Counted from the first letter of the stretch, positions 10,146-20,104 are shown. The stretch is DNA of 64,000 bases from Stenotrophomonas sp. SAU14A_NAIMI4_8 (GCF_003086695.1 NZ_CP025999.1:3796344-3860343), one strand, 5' to 3'. The notes: a model not told the origin generated them from the letters alone. Numbers and translations are program-made.

Positions 10146-10170
10146 GTAGCGCCGGGCCCTGCCCGGCGGA
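10146..10170. repeat. GTAG palindrome between hslV and hslU
   Basis: GTAGCGCCGGGC...GCCCGGCGGA, a REP-like hairpin in the 89-base gap between the two subunits of one protease. It may tune the ratio or stability of the two messages. Confidence 0.7.
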
Positions 10171-10180
10171 TCGGGGAGCC

Positions 10181-10732
10181 TTACAGCTCCTCGACCACCA
10201 CGTTGCGGTTGGTGTAGATGCAGATATCGCCGGCAATGCCGATGGCTTCGCTGGCAATCGTGCGTGCATCCAGTTCGGTGTGCGCCATCAGCGCGCGTGC
10301 GGCCGACAGGGCATAGGAACCGCCGGAACCGATGGCGATGATGCCGTCCTCAGGCTCGATCACATCGCCGGTGCCGCTGATGATCAGCGAGGTTTCCTTG
10401 TCGGCCACGGCCAGCAGGGCCTCCAGCTTGCCCAGGCGGCGCTCGGTGCGCCAATCCTTGGCCAGCTCGACGGCCGCGCGCTGCAGCTGACCATGCTTTT
10501 CCAGCTTGGCTTCGAACAGTTCGAACAGGGTGAAGGCATCGGCGGCGGCGCCGGCGAAACCGGCCAGCACCTGGCCGTCGCGGCCGAGCCGGCGGACCTT
10601 GCGTGCATTGCCCTTCATCACCGTGTGGCCCAGCGTGACCTGGCCATCACCGGCGATGGCCACGTGCTCGCCGCGGCGGACGCAGACGATGGTGGTGGCG
10701 TGGAAAACGTTGGGATTCTGACTGGGGTCCAT
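10181..10732 (-). CDS. hslV: HslV, peptidase subunit of the HslUV protease
   Basis: 183 residues. The segment [11 protein letters not shown] gives Thr13 as the mature N-terminal nucleophile after removal of the propeptide. [22 protein letters not shown] and [14 protein letters not shown] are standard for the family. It forms a dodecamer in the cytoplasm capped by HslU. The short N-terminal extension before the Thr is typical of this group. Confidence 0.96.
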   Translation of the reverse strand: MDPSQNPNVFHATTIVCVRRGEHVAIAGDGQVTLGHTVMKGNARKVRRLGRDGQVLAGFAGAAADAFTLFELFEAKLEKHGQLQRAAVELAKDWRTERRLGKLEALLAVADKETSLIISGTGDVIEPEDGIIAIGSGGSYALSAARALMAHTELDARTIASEAIGIAGDICIYTNRNVVVEEL

Positions 10733-10844
10733 GCGGCCTCCGATAGCTGTTCACCGGAAATGGGGACAGCGACGGGGGCGATCAAGCCTGCGTGGATGGC
10801 TGCCGTTCAGCGGCGCCGCTGCGCTTACCGGGCATGGGCCAGCG

Positions 10845-11723
10845 CTACCCGGTCGGTTTGCGCTTGGCGCGCGGGTGGGACGCGTCGTAGACCTTGGCCA
10901 GATGCTGGAAATCCAGATGGGTGTAGATCTGGGTGGTGGCGATGTCAGCGTGGCCCAGCAGCTCCTGCACGCCGCGCAGATCGCCCGACGATTCCAGGAT
11001 GTGGCTGGCGAAGCTGTGCCGCAGCATGTGCGGGTGCACGTGCTTGAACAGGCCCTGGCGCTGCGCCAGCTGGCGGATGCGTACCTGCACCGCGCGCTGG
11101 CTGATCGGCCCGTTGCGGCCGGGAAACACCGGCAGGGCCGGCAGTCCGCCACTTTCACTGCGCCAGGCCAGCAACGCCTCGCGCGCCGGCCGCCCGAACG
11201 GTACCCGGCGCTGGCGGTTGCCCTTGCCCATCACGTTCACCAGGCCGCTGGCGAAATCCAGGTCGCGCCAGGTCAGCGCGCACACTTCGCTCAGGCGCAG
11301 GCCCGACGAATAGAACAGTTCCAGCAGCGCGCGGTCGCGGCGGCCCAGCTCGCCTTCCGGCTCCAGCTCGACCAGCTGCACCGCTTCATCGGCATCCAGC
11401 ACCTGCGGCAGGCGCCGCGGCGCGCGCGGTGCCTTCAGGGTGGCCGCCGGGCTGGCCTCGATGCGGCCATGCCGCAGCAGCCAGGCATAGAAACTGCGGC
11501 AGGCCGACAGGCGGCGCTGCAGGCTCTTGGCCGACAGCCCGCGGCGGTGCTCGTCGGCCACGAACTGGCGCACGGCGTCCACGTCCAGCGCCTCCACCGC
11601 CACACCGCGCGGTTCGGCCCAGAGCGACAGCGCATCCAGGTCGCGGCGGTAAGCGTCGAGCGTGTGCGCCGACATCCGCCGTTCCACCTGCAGGTGCTGC
11701 AGGAACTGCTGTACCGCGCTCAT
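10845..11723 (-). CDS. xerC: XerC tyrosine recombinase
   Basis: 292 residues. An N-terminal core-binding domain (residues 1-90) is followed by the catalytic domain with [12 protein letters not shown] (first Arg), [12 protein letters not shown] (His/Arg/His) and the nucleophile in TTQIYTHLD. It resolves chromosome dimers at dif together with XerD. It follows DUF484 by 16 bases in the order lptM-dapF-DUF484-xerC that is conserved in gammaproteobacteria. Confidence 0.95.
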   Translation of the reverse strand: MSAVQQFLQHLQVERRMSAHTLDAYRRDLDALSLWAEPRGVAVEALDVDAVRQFVADEHRRGLSAKSLQRRLSACRSFYAWLLRHGRIEASPAATLKAPRAPRRLPQVLDADEAVQLVELEPEGELGRRDRALLELFYSSGLRLSEVCALTWRDLDFASGLVNVMGKGNRQRRVPFGRPAREALLAWRSESGGLPALPVFPGRNGPISQRAVQVRIRQLAQRQGLFKHVHPHMLRHSFASHILESSGDLRGVQELLGHADIATTQIYTHLDFQHLAKVYDASHPRAKRKPTG

Positions 11724-11739
11724 CGAGGCAGCGCTCCGT

Positions 11740-12423
11740 TCAGTCGTGGAATCGCTTCAGGCCGGTGGCCAGTGCATCGCCCATCATGCGCAGGAACAGC
11801 GTGCCCATGCCCGGGTAGAAACGATTCGGGTCGTGGCTGCCCACGGCAATCAGGCCGACGCCCGGCAGCGGCAGCAGGGCGGTGGTCTGCACTTCCTCGC
11901 TGCGCACGCCGTACAGCACGGCGTTCTTGTCGGCCTGCAGGCGGCCGCAGATCGGCTCGCCATCCTTCAGGCAGTCGCGGAACGGGCCCAGCTGCGGGTC
12001 ATCGGCGGCAATCACCTGCAGCCAGTCGGCCTGTTCCAGCCCGGCCACCGGCGCATGCACCACCAGCCGCACCAGATCGCCGGCGAAGTCTTCCTGCAGC
12101 GAGGCGGCCATCGCGCGCAGCGTGTCGGCGGCGTTGTCCTGCTTCATCAGGGCCAGGGTCAGCTGGTGGGTACGCACCGCCAGCCGCTCGTTCATCTGGG
12201 CGGTGGCGCCCAGGTCGGCCAGCCGCCGCGCCAGCTCGCGGTTCTTCTCGCGCAGCACTTCCAGCTGGTAGCTGGCCAGCGACGCGGTGGGGCCGTCGTC
12301 GCGTGGCACCACCAGGGTCAGGGCCAGGTCGGGAAACTGCTTGAGGAAGCCCGGATGCCGCCGCAGCCAGCTGGCGACTTCGTGGGCCCCGAGCTTGTCG
12401 GCGGTCTCAGTCATGCACTCCAC
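11740..12423 (-). CDS. DUF484 family protein (GAF-like)
   Basis: 227 residues. It has the family layout: N-terminal [21 protein letters not shown], a coiled coil around residues 45-75, then a GAF-like domain. Its start overlaps the end of dapF by 13 bases and it precedes xerC, as yigA does in E. coli. The function is unknown; context suggests only co-expression with dapF and xerC. Confidence 0.9.
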   Translation of the reverse strand: MECMTETADKLGAHEVASWLRRHPGFLKQFPDLALTLVVPRDDGPTASLASYQLEVLREKNRELARRLADLGATAQMNERLAVRTHQLTLALMKQDNAADTLRAMAASLQEDFAGDLVRLVVHAPVAGLEQADWLQVIAADDPQLGPFRDCLKDGEPICGRLQADKNAVLYGVRSEEVQTTALLPLPGVGLIAVGSHDPNRFYPGMGTLFLRMMGDALATGLKRFHD

Positions 12424-13262
12424 TCCCCTTCGAAGACGAATGCGGTCGGGCCGGCCATCACCACCGGCTGGCCTTCACCGGGCCACTGGATGCGCAGTTC
12501 ACCGCCGGGCAGGCTGATGCGGGCATCGCGCTGCAGGCGGCCGCGCTGCATCAGGGTGACCGCAGCGGCACAGGCACCGCTGCCGCAGGCCAGGGTCTCG
12601 CCCACGCCGCGCTCGAACACGCGCAGGCGCGCATGGTCCGGCGCCATCACCTGGGCAAAGCCCACGTTCACCGAATTGGGGAACGAGGCGTGCTGCTGCA
12701 GCAGGCCACCCACGCGTTCCACCGGCGCGGCGTCGACCAGGCCCACTTCAATCACCGCATGCGGGTTGCCCATCGACACGGCGGCGAAGCGTACGCTTTC
12801 ACCCTGCAGCGGCAGCAGGTATTCCTCACGCGGATGGGCAAAGCCCACCAGCGGCACCTGCGCCGGTTCGAACGCCGGCACGCCCATGGCCACCGAGAAA
12901 CGGCCATCGCCCAGCACCTGCACGGCATGGCTGGCCAGCGGGCTGTCGATGACGAACTGCGCGCCCTGCGCACTGCCCTCGCGCACCAGCCAGGCGGCGA
13001 TGCAGCGCGCGCCGTTGCCACACTGTTCGGAATTGGACCCGTCGGCGTTCCAGATGCGGTACGAGGCCACCGCGCCTTCCGCACGCGGCGGCTCGATGGT
13101 CAGGATCTGGTCGCAGCCCACGCCCGTATGGCGGTCGGCCAGGCGCGCGGCCAGTTCCGGCGACGGCGGCGGGGTGCCGTCGCGCAGGTCGATCACCACG
13201 AAATCGTTGCCTGCGCCGTGCATCTTGCTGAAGCGCAGCGCGTTGTTGCCAGCCTTACTCAT
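12411..13262 (-). CDS. dapF: diaminopimelate epimerase
   Basis: 283 residues from the ATG at 13262. The two catalytic cysteines are in [11 protein letters not shown] and [11 protein letters not shown], and the N-terminal [13 protein letters not shown] is typical. It converts LL- to meso-diaminopimelate for lysine and peptidoglycan synthesis. The start overlaps the end of the lptM gene by 8 bases, which implies translational coupling. Confidence 0.96.
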   Translation of the reverse strand: MSKAGNNALRFSKMHGAGNDFVVIDLRDGTPPPSPELAARLADRHTGVGCDQILTIEPPRAEGAVASYRIWNADGSNSEQCGNGARCIAAWLVREGSAQGAQFVIDSPLASHAVQVLGDGRFSVAMGVPAFEPAQVPLVGFAHPREEYLLPLQGESVRFAAVSMGNPHAVIEVGLVDAAPVERVGGLLQQHASFPNSVNVGFAQVMAPDHARLRVFERGVGETLACGSGACAAAVTLMQRGRLQRDARISLPGGELRIQWPGEGQPVVMAGPTAFVFEGEWSA

Positions 13263-13494
13263 TCCCGTCGTCCACCGGCTTGATCGGGTCGGGGGTGGTG
13301 GACGGGCTGCCGTCGCTGGTCGGCTGGGTGGCCGGCGGCGTGGCCTCGGCATCGGCGGCCGGCTCAACCACCTCTTCCACCGGCACCGGCTTCTGCGGCA
13401 GTACCAGCGGGCCCTTGTTGCCGCAGGCGGACAGGAACAGCAGCGAGGCCGCTGCCAACGGAATCAGAATGGCATTGCGATGGGGGATCTTCAT
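13255..13494 (-). CDS. lptM: LptM/YifL-type small lipoprotein
   Basis: 79 residues. The signal peptide ends in [10 protein letters not shown], the family signature: lipobox Cys followed by GxKGPL. A Pro/Thr/Glu-rich tail follows. In E. coli LptM helps LptD fold at the outer membrane. The gene always sits just upstream of dapF, as here. The ATG at 13494 is chosen because it gives a normal signal peptide. Confidence 0.88.
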   Translation of the reverse strand: MKIPHRNAILIPLAAASLLFLSACGNKGPLVLPQKPVPVEEVVEPAADAEATPPATQPTSDGSPSTTPDPIKPVDDGNE

Positions 13495-13529
13495 GGCCCC
13501 GAGTATAGCCATTGGTGGCTGAGCGGTAG

Positions 13530-13551
13530 GTAGAGTCGACCGTTGGTCGAC
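13530..13551. repeat. GTAG palindrome upstream of lptM
   Basis: GTAGAGTCGACCGTTGGTCGAC, a single REP-like hairpin between the DUF454 gene and lptM. Confidence 0.65.
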
Positions 13552-13587
13552 CATCGCGCGCAGCGCGGGGTTTTCGCCCGCGGCCCG

Positions 13588-14010
13588 TCAAGCGTCCGGC
13601 GGCAGCGGCCGCGTCCACAGCCAGATCGCCACCACGGTCATGCTGCCGATGGAAAACCACTTCACCCAGGCAATGGGCACGCACCACAGCATGATGCCGG
13701 CGCACACGGCCATGGTGATCGTGGCCATCCACTTGCCGTAGCGGCTGACCGCGCCGTGCGCCTGCCAGTTGGCGATGGCCGGGCCGAAGCGCGGATGCTG
13801 CAGCAGCCAGGTGTGCAGGCGCTCGGAACCGCGCGAGGCGGCCCAGGCGGAAATCAGGATGAATACGGTGGTGGGCAGGCCCGGCACGAAGATGCCGACG
13901 ATGCCGGTGCCCAGGCTGACGTAGGCCAGCAGCCACCAGGCCCAGCGGAAACGCACCACGCGCGGGGGCGGAGCGGGATCGCGGGCCGGGGGCGGTTCGG
14001 GCAGGGTCAT
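13588..14010 (-). CDS. DUF454 (YbaN-like) inner membrane protein
   Basis: 140 residues. The segment LGTGIVGIFVPGLPTTVFIL followed by AWAASRGSERLHTWLLQHPRFGP is the family signature. There are two hydrophobic helices in the first half and two near the C-terminus. The function is not known. It stands alone between lptM and the oligopeptidase gene. Confidence 0.85.
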   Translation of the reverse strand: MTLPEPPPARDPAPPPRVVRFRWAWWLLAYVSLGTGIVGIFVPGLPTTVFILISAWAASRGSERLHTWLLQHPRFGPAIANWQAHGAVSRYGKWMATITMAVCAGIMLWCVPIAWVKWFSIGSMTVVAIWLWTRPLPPDA

Positions 14011-14064
14011 GGCAGCAAGAATACCGGTTCAGGGTGCCAGGCAGTGCCCGGCACCCCACCCCGC

Positions 14065-16176
14065 TTACGGCTGGGCGACGCCCAGCTGCTGCAGCACGAA
14101 CGCATACGACTCGGACAGTTCGCGGTAGCGCTGGAAACGCCCGGACTTGCCGCCGTGGCCGGCTTCCATGTTGGTGCGGAACAGGATCGGCAACGATCCG
14201 GTGTTGTCATCGCGCAGCTTGGCCACCCACTTGGCCGGTTCCCAGTACTGCACCTGCGAATCCCACAGGCCGGTACCCACGAACAGCGCCGGGTAGGCCT
14301 GGCGCTTCACGTTGTCGTAGGGCGAGTAGGACAGCATGTAGTCGTAGTACGGTTTCTGTTCCGGATTGCCCCACTCGTCGTACTCGTTGGTGGTCAGCGG
14401 AATGGTCGGGTCGAGCATGGTGGTGACCACGTCCACGAACGGCACCTGCGCCACCATCACCCGGTAATCCTGCGGCGCCTGGTTGGCCACCGCGCCCATC
14501 AGCAGGCCACCGGCGCTGCCACCGGAGGCGGCCACCCGGTCCTTCGCCGCCCAGCCCTGCGCCACCAGCGCGCGGGTGACGTCGATGAAGTCGTTGAAGG
14601 TGTTCTGCTTGTGCAGCAGCTTGCCGTTCTCGTACCAGTCGCGGCCCATTTCCTGGCCACCGCGGATGTGCGCGATGGCATACACCACGCCCCGGTCGAG
14701 CAGGCTGACTGCCGTCTGGTTGAAGTACGGGTCCATCGACATGCCGTAGCTGCCGTAGGCGTACTGGAACAGCGCGCCCTTGCCATCCTTCTGGTAGCCC
14801 TTGCGATACACCAGCGACACCGGCACCTTCACGCCGTCGCGCGCGGTCACCCACACACGGTCGGTTTCATACTTGCTGGCGTCGTAGCCGATCACCGGCT
14901 GCACCTTCAGCTGGCGGCGCTCGCCGGTGGCGGTATTCAGTTCGAACACCGTGGTCGGGGTGGTCATCGAGGTATAGACGTAGCGCAGCCACGGCGTATC
15001 GGCCTCGGTGTTGTCGCCCAGGCCCATCGAGTACGCCGGCTCGTCGGCCTTCACGTAATCGGTGCGGCCGTCCTTGAACAGCAGGCGCACGCGCTCCAGG
15101 CCTTCGGAACGCTCGGCAATGGCGGTGTAGCTGTCGAACAGCTCGAAGCCTTCGATGAACACCGCATCGTCGTGGGCGATCCAGTCCTTCCACTGCGCGC
15201 GCGAGGTGGCATCGGTGGGCGCGGTGACCAGCTTGAAGTTCTTCGCGCCATCGTTGGTGCGGATCACCCAGCGGCCATCGTAGTGGTCGGCATCGTATTC
15301 CACGTCGCGCTGGCGCGGGGCCAGTACGGTGAAGGTGGTCGGGTCGCTGGCCGGGGCGTAGCGCTCTTCCGAAGACACCGTGCTGTGCACGCCGATGGTG
15401 ATGAAGCGATCGTCGCGGGTGCGGCCGATGCCCATGTAGAAGCTGTCGTCCTCTTCTTCGTAGACCACGGTATCGGCGCTGGCCGGGGTGCCCAGCACGT
15501 GCTTCTTCACCCGCACGGTCAGCAGGGTTTCCGGGTCGTTTTCCACGTACAGCACGGTGCGGTTGTCATCGGCCCAGACCAGATCGCCGGAACTGCCGGT
15601 GATCACATCGGGCAGCACCTTGCCGGTGCGCAGGTCCTTGAAGCGGATGGTGTACTGGCGGCGGCCCACGTCATCGTCGGCCCAGGCCAGCAGCTGGTTG
15701 TCCTGGCTTACTTCCATCGAACCGACGTTGAAGTAGCCCTTGCCGGCGGCCATCGTGTTCACGTCCAGCAGCACTTCTTCCGGCGCTTCCATGCTGCCCT
15801 TGCGGCGCGCATGGATGGGATAGTCCTGGCCGGTCTCGAAGCGGCTGTAGTACCAGTAGCCGCGCTCGCGCGCCGGCACGCTGGCATCGTCCTGCTTGAT
15901 GCGGCCGACGATTTCCTTGTAGAGGGTGTCTTCCAGCGGCTTCAGCGGCGCCAACAGCTGGTCGGCGTAGGCATTCTCGGCCTGCAGGTAGGCCAGCATG
16001 TCCTTGTTTTCGCGCGTGTCGTCGCGCAGCCAGTAATAGTCATCGTTGCGGGTCGCGCCGAACGGCGCCTTGACCTCGTGCGGACGCTTCTGGGCGTCCG
16101 GCGGAACGGGCGGGGTGGCGGCGGTAGCGGTGCTGGTCATCAGGCTGGCAAGCAACAGGCAGAGGGTGGGTTTCAT
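14065..16176 (-). CDS. ptrB: exported oligopeptidase B-like S9 peptidase
   Basis: 703 residues. It has an N-terminal seven-bladed propeller and a C-terminal hydrolase domain with GGSAGGLL (Ser near 551), LWDSQVQYWEP (Asp near 638) and MEAGHGGKSGR (His near 672). E. coli oligopeptidase B is cytoplasmic, but this protein begins with a clear signal peptide ending TATAA, so it should be periplasmic. It should cleave short peptides after Lys or Arg. It is a single-gene unit. Confidence 0.88.
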   Translation of the reverse strand: MKPTLCLLLASLMTSTATAATPPVPPDAQKRPHEVKAPFGATRNDDYYWLRDDTRENKDMLAYLQAENAYADQLLAPLKPLEDTLYKEIVGRIKQDDASVPARERGYWYYSRFETGQDYPIHARRKGSMEAPEEVLLDVNTMAAGKGYFNVGSMEVSQDNQLLAWADDDVGRRQYTIRFKDLRTGKVLPDVITGSSGDLVWADDNRTVLYVENDPETLLTVRVKKHVLGTPASADTVVYEEEDDSFYMGIGRTRDDRFITIGVHSTVSSEERYAPASDPTTFTVLAPRQRDVEYDADHYDGRWVIRTNDGAKNFKLVTAPTDATSRAQWKDWIAHDDAVFIEGFELFDSYTAIAERSEGLERVRLLFKDGRTDYVKADEPAYSMGLGDNTEADTPWLRYVYTSMTTPTTVFELNTATGERRQLKVQPVIGYDASKYETDRVWVTARDGVKVPVSLVYRKGYQKDGKGALFQYAYGSYGMSMDPYFNQTAVSLLDRGVVYAIAHIRGGQEMGRDWYENGKLLHKQNTFNDFIDVTRALVAQGWAAKDRVAASGGSAGGLLMGAVANQAPQDYRVMVAQVPFVDVVTTMLDPTIPLTTNEYDEWGNPEQKPYYDYMLSYSPYDNVKRQAYPALFVGTGLWDSQVQYWEPAKWVAKLRDDNTGSLPILFRTNMEAGHGGKSGRFQRYRELSESYAFVLQQLGVAQP

Positions 16177-16257
16177 GAAATAAGGGTCCTGGTGCGGTTA
16201 CGCAATGGCGTCCGTGGCGTAGGTCGGGTCGGGCTTGCTCGGCTGACCGCAACAGCA

Positions 16258-16278
16258 GTCGAGCAAGCTCGACTCTAC
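16258..16278. repeat. GTAG palindrome (inverted copy)
   Basis: GTCGAGCAAGCTCGACTCTAC in the gap between the divergent oligopeptidase and aminotransferase genes, about 40 bases before the aminotransferase start. A promoter for that gene would have to lie over or beside it. Confidence 0.65.
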
Positions 16279-16321
16279 CATTGCCGCAGCGCCCCCCCGG
16301 CGTGCGGCGTACCATGGGCGC

Positions 16322-17506
16322 ATGAGCACCCTGCCCCACACGCCGGGCTACAGCCGGCGCAGCCATGAAATCGCCCCGTTCCACGTGATGTCCCTGCTGG
16401 CCCGCGCACAGGCGCTGGAACAGGCCGGCCACGATGTGATCCACCTGGAGATCGGCGAGCCGGACTTCACCACCGCCGAACCCATCGTGCGCGCCGGCCA
16501 GGCCGCACTGGCCGCCGGCCACACCCGCTACACCGCTGCGCGCGGGCTGCCGGCGCTGCGCCAGGCGATCAGCGGTTTCTATGCCCGCCATTACGGGCTG
16601 GACATCGATCCCGAGCGCATCCTGGTCACCCCCGGCGGTTCGGGCGCGCTGCTGCTGGCCAGCAGCCTGCTGGTCGATCCGGGCCGGCACTGGCTGCTGG
16701 CCGATCCGGGCTATCCGTGCAACCGCCACTTCCTGCGCCTGGTGGAAGGCGGCGCGCAGCTGGTGCCGGTCGGCCCGGACACCGCCTACCAGTTGACCCC
16801 TGCACTGGTGGAACAGCACTGGAACAGCGACAGCGTCGGTGCGCTGGTGGCCTCACCGGCCAACCCGACCGGCACGGTGCTGTCGGCCGATGAACTGGCC
16901 GCCCTGTCGACGTCGCTGCATGCGCGCGGCGGCCACCTGGTGGTGGACGAGATCTACCACGGCCTCACCTATGGCCTGGATGCGCCCAGCGTGCTGCAGG
17001 TGGATGACAGCGCGTTCGTGCTGAACAGCTTCTCCAAGTACTTCGGCATGACCGGCTGGCGCCTGGGTTGGCTGGTGGCGCCGCCGGCCGCGGTGCCCGA
17101 GCTGGAAAAGCTGGCGCAGAACCTGTACATCAGCGCCTCGAGCATTGCCCAGCATGCGGCGCTGGCCTGTTTCAGCGACGAATCGATGGCGATCTTCGAG
17201 CAGCGCCGGCAGGCGTTCCAGCAGCGCCGTGACTTCCTGCTGCCCGCGCTGCGCGAATTGGGTTTCCGTATCGAGGTGGAACCGCAGGGCGCGTTCTACC
17301 TGTACGCCGATGTCAGCGCGTTCACCGACGACGCGCAGGCGTTCTGCGCGCACTTCCTGGAAACCGAGCACGTGGCGTTTACGCCGGGCCTGGACTTCGG
17401 CTTCCACCGGGCCAACCAGCACGTGCGGTTGGCGTACACGCAGGAAGTGCCGCGGTTGCAGGAAGCGGTGGTGCGCATCGCGCGCGGGCTGCAGCGGTTC
17501 CGGTAG
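16322..17506 (+). CDS. PLP-dependent class I/II aminotransferase
   Basis: 394 residues, fold type I. Substrate-binding text HLEIGEPDFTTAEP, cofactor motifs ASPANPTGTVLS and VVDEIYHGLTYG, and the PLP lysine near 239 in NSFSKYFGMTGWRLGW. Close to aspartate/aromatic aminotransferase subgroup I gamma; the substrate cannot be told. It is monocistronic and ends inside a GTAG repeat that supplies its TAG stop. Confidence 0.88.
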   Translation: MSTLPHTPGYSRRSHEIAPFHVMSLLARAQALEQAGHDVIHLEIGEPDFTTAEPIVRAGQAALAAGHTRYTAARGLPALRQAISGFYARHYGLDIDPERILVTPGGSGALLLASSLLVDPGRHWLLADPGYPCNRHFLRLVEGGAQLVPVGPDTAYQLTPALVEQHWNSDSVGALVASPANPTGTVLSADELAALSTSLHARGGHLVVDEIYHGLTYGLDAPSVLQVDDSAFVLNSFSKYFGMTGWRLGWLVAPPAAVPELEKLAQNLYISASSIAQHAALACFSDESMAIFEQRRQAFQQRRDFLLPALRELGFRIEVEPQGAFYLYADVSAFTDDAQAFCAHFLETEHVAFTPGLDFGFHRANQHVRLAYTQEVPRLQEAVVRIARGLQRFR

Positions 17507-17564
17507 CGCCGGGCCATGCCCGGAGAACGCACCGCGCACCGGTAGATCCACGCCATGCGTGGAT
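17503..17564. repeat. two GTAG palindromes, the first overlapping a stop codon
   Basis: GTAGCGCCGGGCCATGCCCGG starts at 17503 and its TAG is the aminotransferase stop codon. GTAGATCCACGCCATGCGTGG starts at 17542 and is the same type as that in the 116-bp repeat at 8318-8710. Confidence 0.75.
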
Positions 17565-17579
17565 ACGTGCCCCCCAACG

Positions 17580-17607
17580 AAAAACGCCGCCCGGGGGCGG
17601 CGTTTTT
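17580..17607. terminator. bidirectional intrinsic terminator
   Basis: AAAAACGCCGCC and GGCGGCGTTTTT flank a short GC loop. It lies between the convergent aminotransferase and prolyl oligopeptidase genes and has T-runs in both directions. Confidence 0.9.
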
Positions 17608-17614
17608 CATTCCA

Positions 17615-19711
17615 TCACTTGCCGCCCAAACGCTCCCACAGGAAGCTGTAGGCCAGCGCAGACATATGCGCGGCCTGCGCATTGTTGGCTGCACCGCCGT
17701 GACCGCCTTCGATGTTCTCGTAGTAGGTCACATCCTTGCCGGCGTCGATCATCTTGGCCGCCATCTTGCGGGCGTGGCCCGGATGCACGCGATCATCGCG
17801 GGTGGAGGTGGTGAACAGCACCGGCGGGTAGTTCTTCTTCGCGTCGAACAGGTGGTACGGCGAGAAGGTCTTGATGAACTCCCAGTCGCTGGTGTCCGGG
17901 TTGCCGTACTCGGCCATCCACGAGGCACCGGCCAGCAGGTGGCTGTAGCGCTTCATGTCCAGCAGCGGCACCTGCACCACCACCGCACCGAACAGTTCCG
18001 GGTACTGGGTGAGCATGTTGCCGGTCAGCAGGCCACCGTTGCTGCCGCCCTGCACGCCCAGGTGCTTGGCGCTGGTGATCTTGCGCGTGACCAGATCCTG
18101 GGCGACGGCCGCCATGTCCTCATAGGCCTTGTGACGGTTCTGCTTCAGCGCCGCCTGGTGCCAGCGCGGGCCGTACTCGCCACCGCCGCGGATGTTGGCG
18201 ACCACGTACACGCCGCCCTTTTCCAGCCACGCGCGGCCCATGCCGCCGGAATAGTTCGGGGTGAGCGAGATCTCGAAACCGCCGTAGCCGTACAGCAGGG
18301 TCGGGTTGGAGCCATCCAGCTTCATCGCCTTGTCGTGCACCACGAAGTACGGCACGCGGGTGCCATCCTTGCTGGTGGCGAAATGCTGTTCGATCACCTT
18401 GCCGTCGGCATCGAAGAAGGCCGGCATGGTCTTCAGCGTTTCCGGTGCCTTGCCGATCTCGGCCAGGGCCAGGGTGGTCGGGGTCAGGTAATCGGTGGCG
18501 GTCAGCCAGACCGCGTCGCTGTCATTGCTGTCGACCGCGCCCACGGCCAGCGTGCCGAACGACGGCGCACCGACAAACTCGCTCTTCTGCCAGCCCTTGG
18601 CGCCCGGGGTGAGCACCGACAGGCGATTCTTCACGTCATCCAGTACGTTCAGCACCAGATGGTTGCGGGTCCAGGCGGTGCCGGCCAGCGAGGTGGTGGC
18701 CGTGGGCGTGAACAGCACTTCGAAATCACGCTTGCCGGCCTGGAAATCGTCCAGCCTGGTCGCCAGCAGCGAGCCGGAGGCGTAGGTCTTGCCACCCACG
18801 GTCCAGGCATCGCGCAGTTCCAGGGTCAGCCATTGCTTGTGCAGCCCCTTCTCTGCCGAATTCGGCGCATCGATCTTGCTCAGCGTGCCGTCGTCGGCGC
18901 GCAGGTACAGTTCGTTGTTGTAGAAGGCCAGCGTGCGGCTGACCAGGTTGCGCTCGAAGCCGGGGGTGTCATCGTGCATGGCCGCGATGTACATGTCTTC
19001 CGGCTTGCCTTCATAGACCACGCTGGCCGAGGCCATCGGCGTGCCACGCTTCCACAGCTTGGCAATGCGCGGGTAGCCGGAGGTGGTCATCGAACCGGCA
19101 CCGAAATCGGTGTAGACGAACACCGTGTCGCGGTCGATCCAGTTCAGCCCGCCCTTCGATTCGGGGCGGAAGAAGCCGTCCTTGATCCAGGTCTTGCTGG
19201 CCAGGTCGAATTCGCGGGTGACATCGGCGTCGGCGCCACCGCGCGACAGCGCGATCAGGCAGCGGCTGTAATCCGGGCGCAGGCAATCGGCACCGTGCCA
19301 GACCCAGTTCTCACCCTCGGCCTTGTTCAGCGCGTCCAGGTCCAGCACGGTTTCCCACTGCGGCGAGGCCTTGCGGTACTCGGCCAGCGTGGTGCGGCGC
19401 CACAGGCCGCGCTCGTGCTGCTTGTCCTTCCAGAAGTTGTAGTAGTACTCGCCGATCTTCTGCACGCCGGGAATCTTGGCGTCCGAATCGAGCACCTCGC
19501 GGATGCTCGCTTCCATCTGCTTGAACGCCGGCGTCTGCGCCAGGCGCGCCTCGGACTTGGCGTTCTGTTCCTTCACCCAGGACAGCGGCTTGTCGCCGGT
19601 CACGTCCTCCAGCCAAGCGTAACGGTCGGTGTCTTCAGCGGCCACGGCGGTCCCCACCGAGGCGCCGGTCATCATGCCGGCCAACAGGCAGGCGGAAGCG
19701 AATCGCGACAT
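17615..19711 (-). CDS. exported prolyl oligopeptidase family S9 peptidase
   Basis: 698 residues. A signal peptide ending TAVAA is followed by a beta-propeller and a catalytic domain with GGSNGGLL (Ser near 557), STRDDRVHPGH (Asp near 638) and EGGHGG (His near 668). It should act on proline-containing peptides in the periplasm. It is the second exported S9 peptidase within 6 kb. It differs strongly from the oligopeptidase B-like one, so it is not a recent duplicate. Confidence 0.9.
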   Translation of the reverse strand: MSRFASACLLAGMMTGASVGTAVAAEDTDRYAWLEDVTGDKPLSWVKEQNAKSEARLAQTPAFKQMEASIREVLDSDAKIPGVQKIGEYYYNFWKDKQHERGLWRRTTLAEYRKASPQWETVLDLDALNKAEGENWVWHGADCLRPDYSRCLIALSRGGADADVTREFDLASKTWIKDGFFRPESKGGLNWIDRDTVFVYTDFGAGSMTTSGYPRIAKLWKRGTPMASASVVYEGKPEDMYIAAMHDDTPGFERNLVSRTLAFYNNELYLRADDGTLSKIDAPNSAEKGLHKQWLTLELRDAWTVGGKTYASGSLLATRLDDFQAGKRDFEVLFTPTATTSLAGTAWTRNHLVLNVLDDVKNRLSVLTPGAKGWQKSEFVGAPSFGTLAVGAVDSNDSDAVWLTATDYLTPTTLALAEIGKAPETLKTMPAFFDADGKVIEQHFATSKDGTRVPYFVVHDKAMKLDGSNPTLLYGYGGFEISLTPNYSGGMGRAWLEKGGVYVVANIRGGGEYGPRWHQAALKQNRHKAYEDMAAVAQDLVTRKITSAKHLGVQGGSNGGLLTGNMLTQYPELFGAVVVQVPLLDMKRYSHLLAGASWMAEYGNPDTSDWEFIKTFSPYHLFDAKKNYPPVLFTTSTRDDRVHPGHARKMAAKMIDAGKDVTYYENIEGGHGGAANNAQAAHMSALAYSFLWERLGGK

Positions 19712-19780
19712 TGCAGCTCCAGGCAGTCATTAGCCGTGGAACGCTAGCACGGTTCGGACGAGCCGCCCCCGTGTCGAAGG

Positions 19781-20104
19781 TCAGGCTGTGGCCGCCTGCC
19801 CACGTGCGCGCCGCTGCCTGCGCGGCGGACGCCGCCGTGCCTGCTGCTGCGGGCCGCGCAGCCGCCGCAGGGCGGCCCGCACGGGCAACGGGCAGCCCAG
19901 CAGGGCCCACCATGCCACCAGCGGCATGCCCACCAGCCACAGCGGCGCCCAGCCCAGCCAGGCGTGGTGGCCACGCGCAGCCGGCCACACCAGCACCAGC
20001 GCCACGCCCGCCAGGGCCAGCTGCTGCACCAGGCGCAGCACGCGCGGATCGGGGCGCTGCCTGAGGCGTTCAGCCGAGGGGCGATGTGCGGTGCGTGCGT
20101 TCAT
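19781..20104 (-). CDS. small unknown membrane protein, 107 residues
   Basis: Two hydrophobic segments at about residues 26-44 and 52-70 are separated by a short loop, and the C-terminus is very Arg-rich (RRRPPRRQRRARGQ). The ATG at 20104 is preferred to one at 20170. I do not recognise the family. The base composition is like its neighbours. It may be a real small inner membrane protein, but an over-predicted frame is possible. Confidence 0.5.
   Translation of the reverse strand: MNARTAHRPSAERLRQRPDPRVLRLVQQLALAGVALVLVWPAARGHHAWLGWAPLWLVGMPLVAWWALLGCPLPVRAALRRLRGPQQQARRRPPRRQRRARGQAATA

Noticed and set aside
10845..11723. Phage-type integrase marking a mobile element.
   Set aside because: The tyrosine recombinase lies in the conserved lptM-dapF-DUF484-xerC order and has a standard XerC length; no attachment-site repeats or phage genes are nearby.
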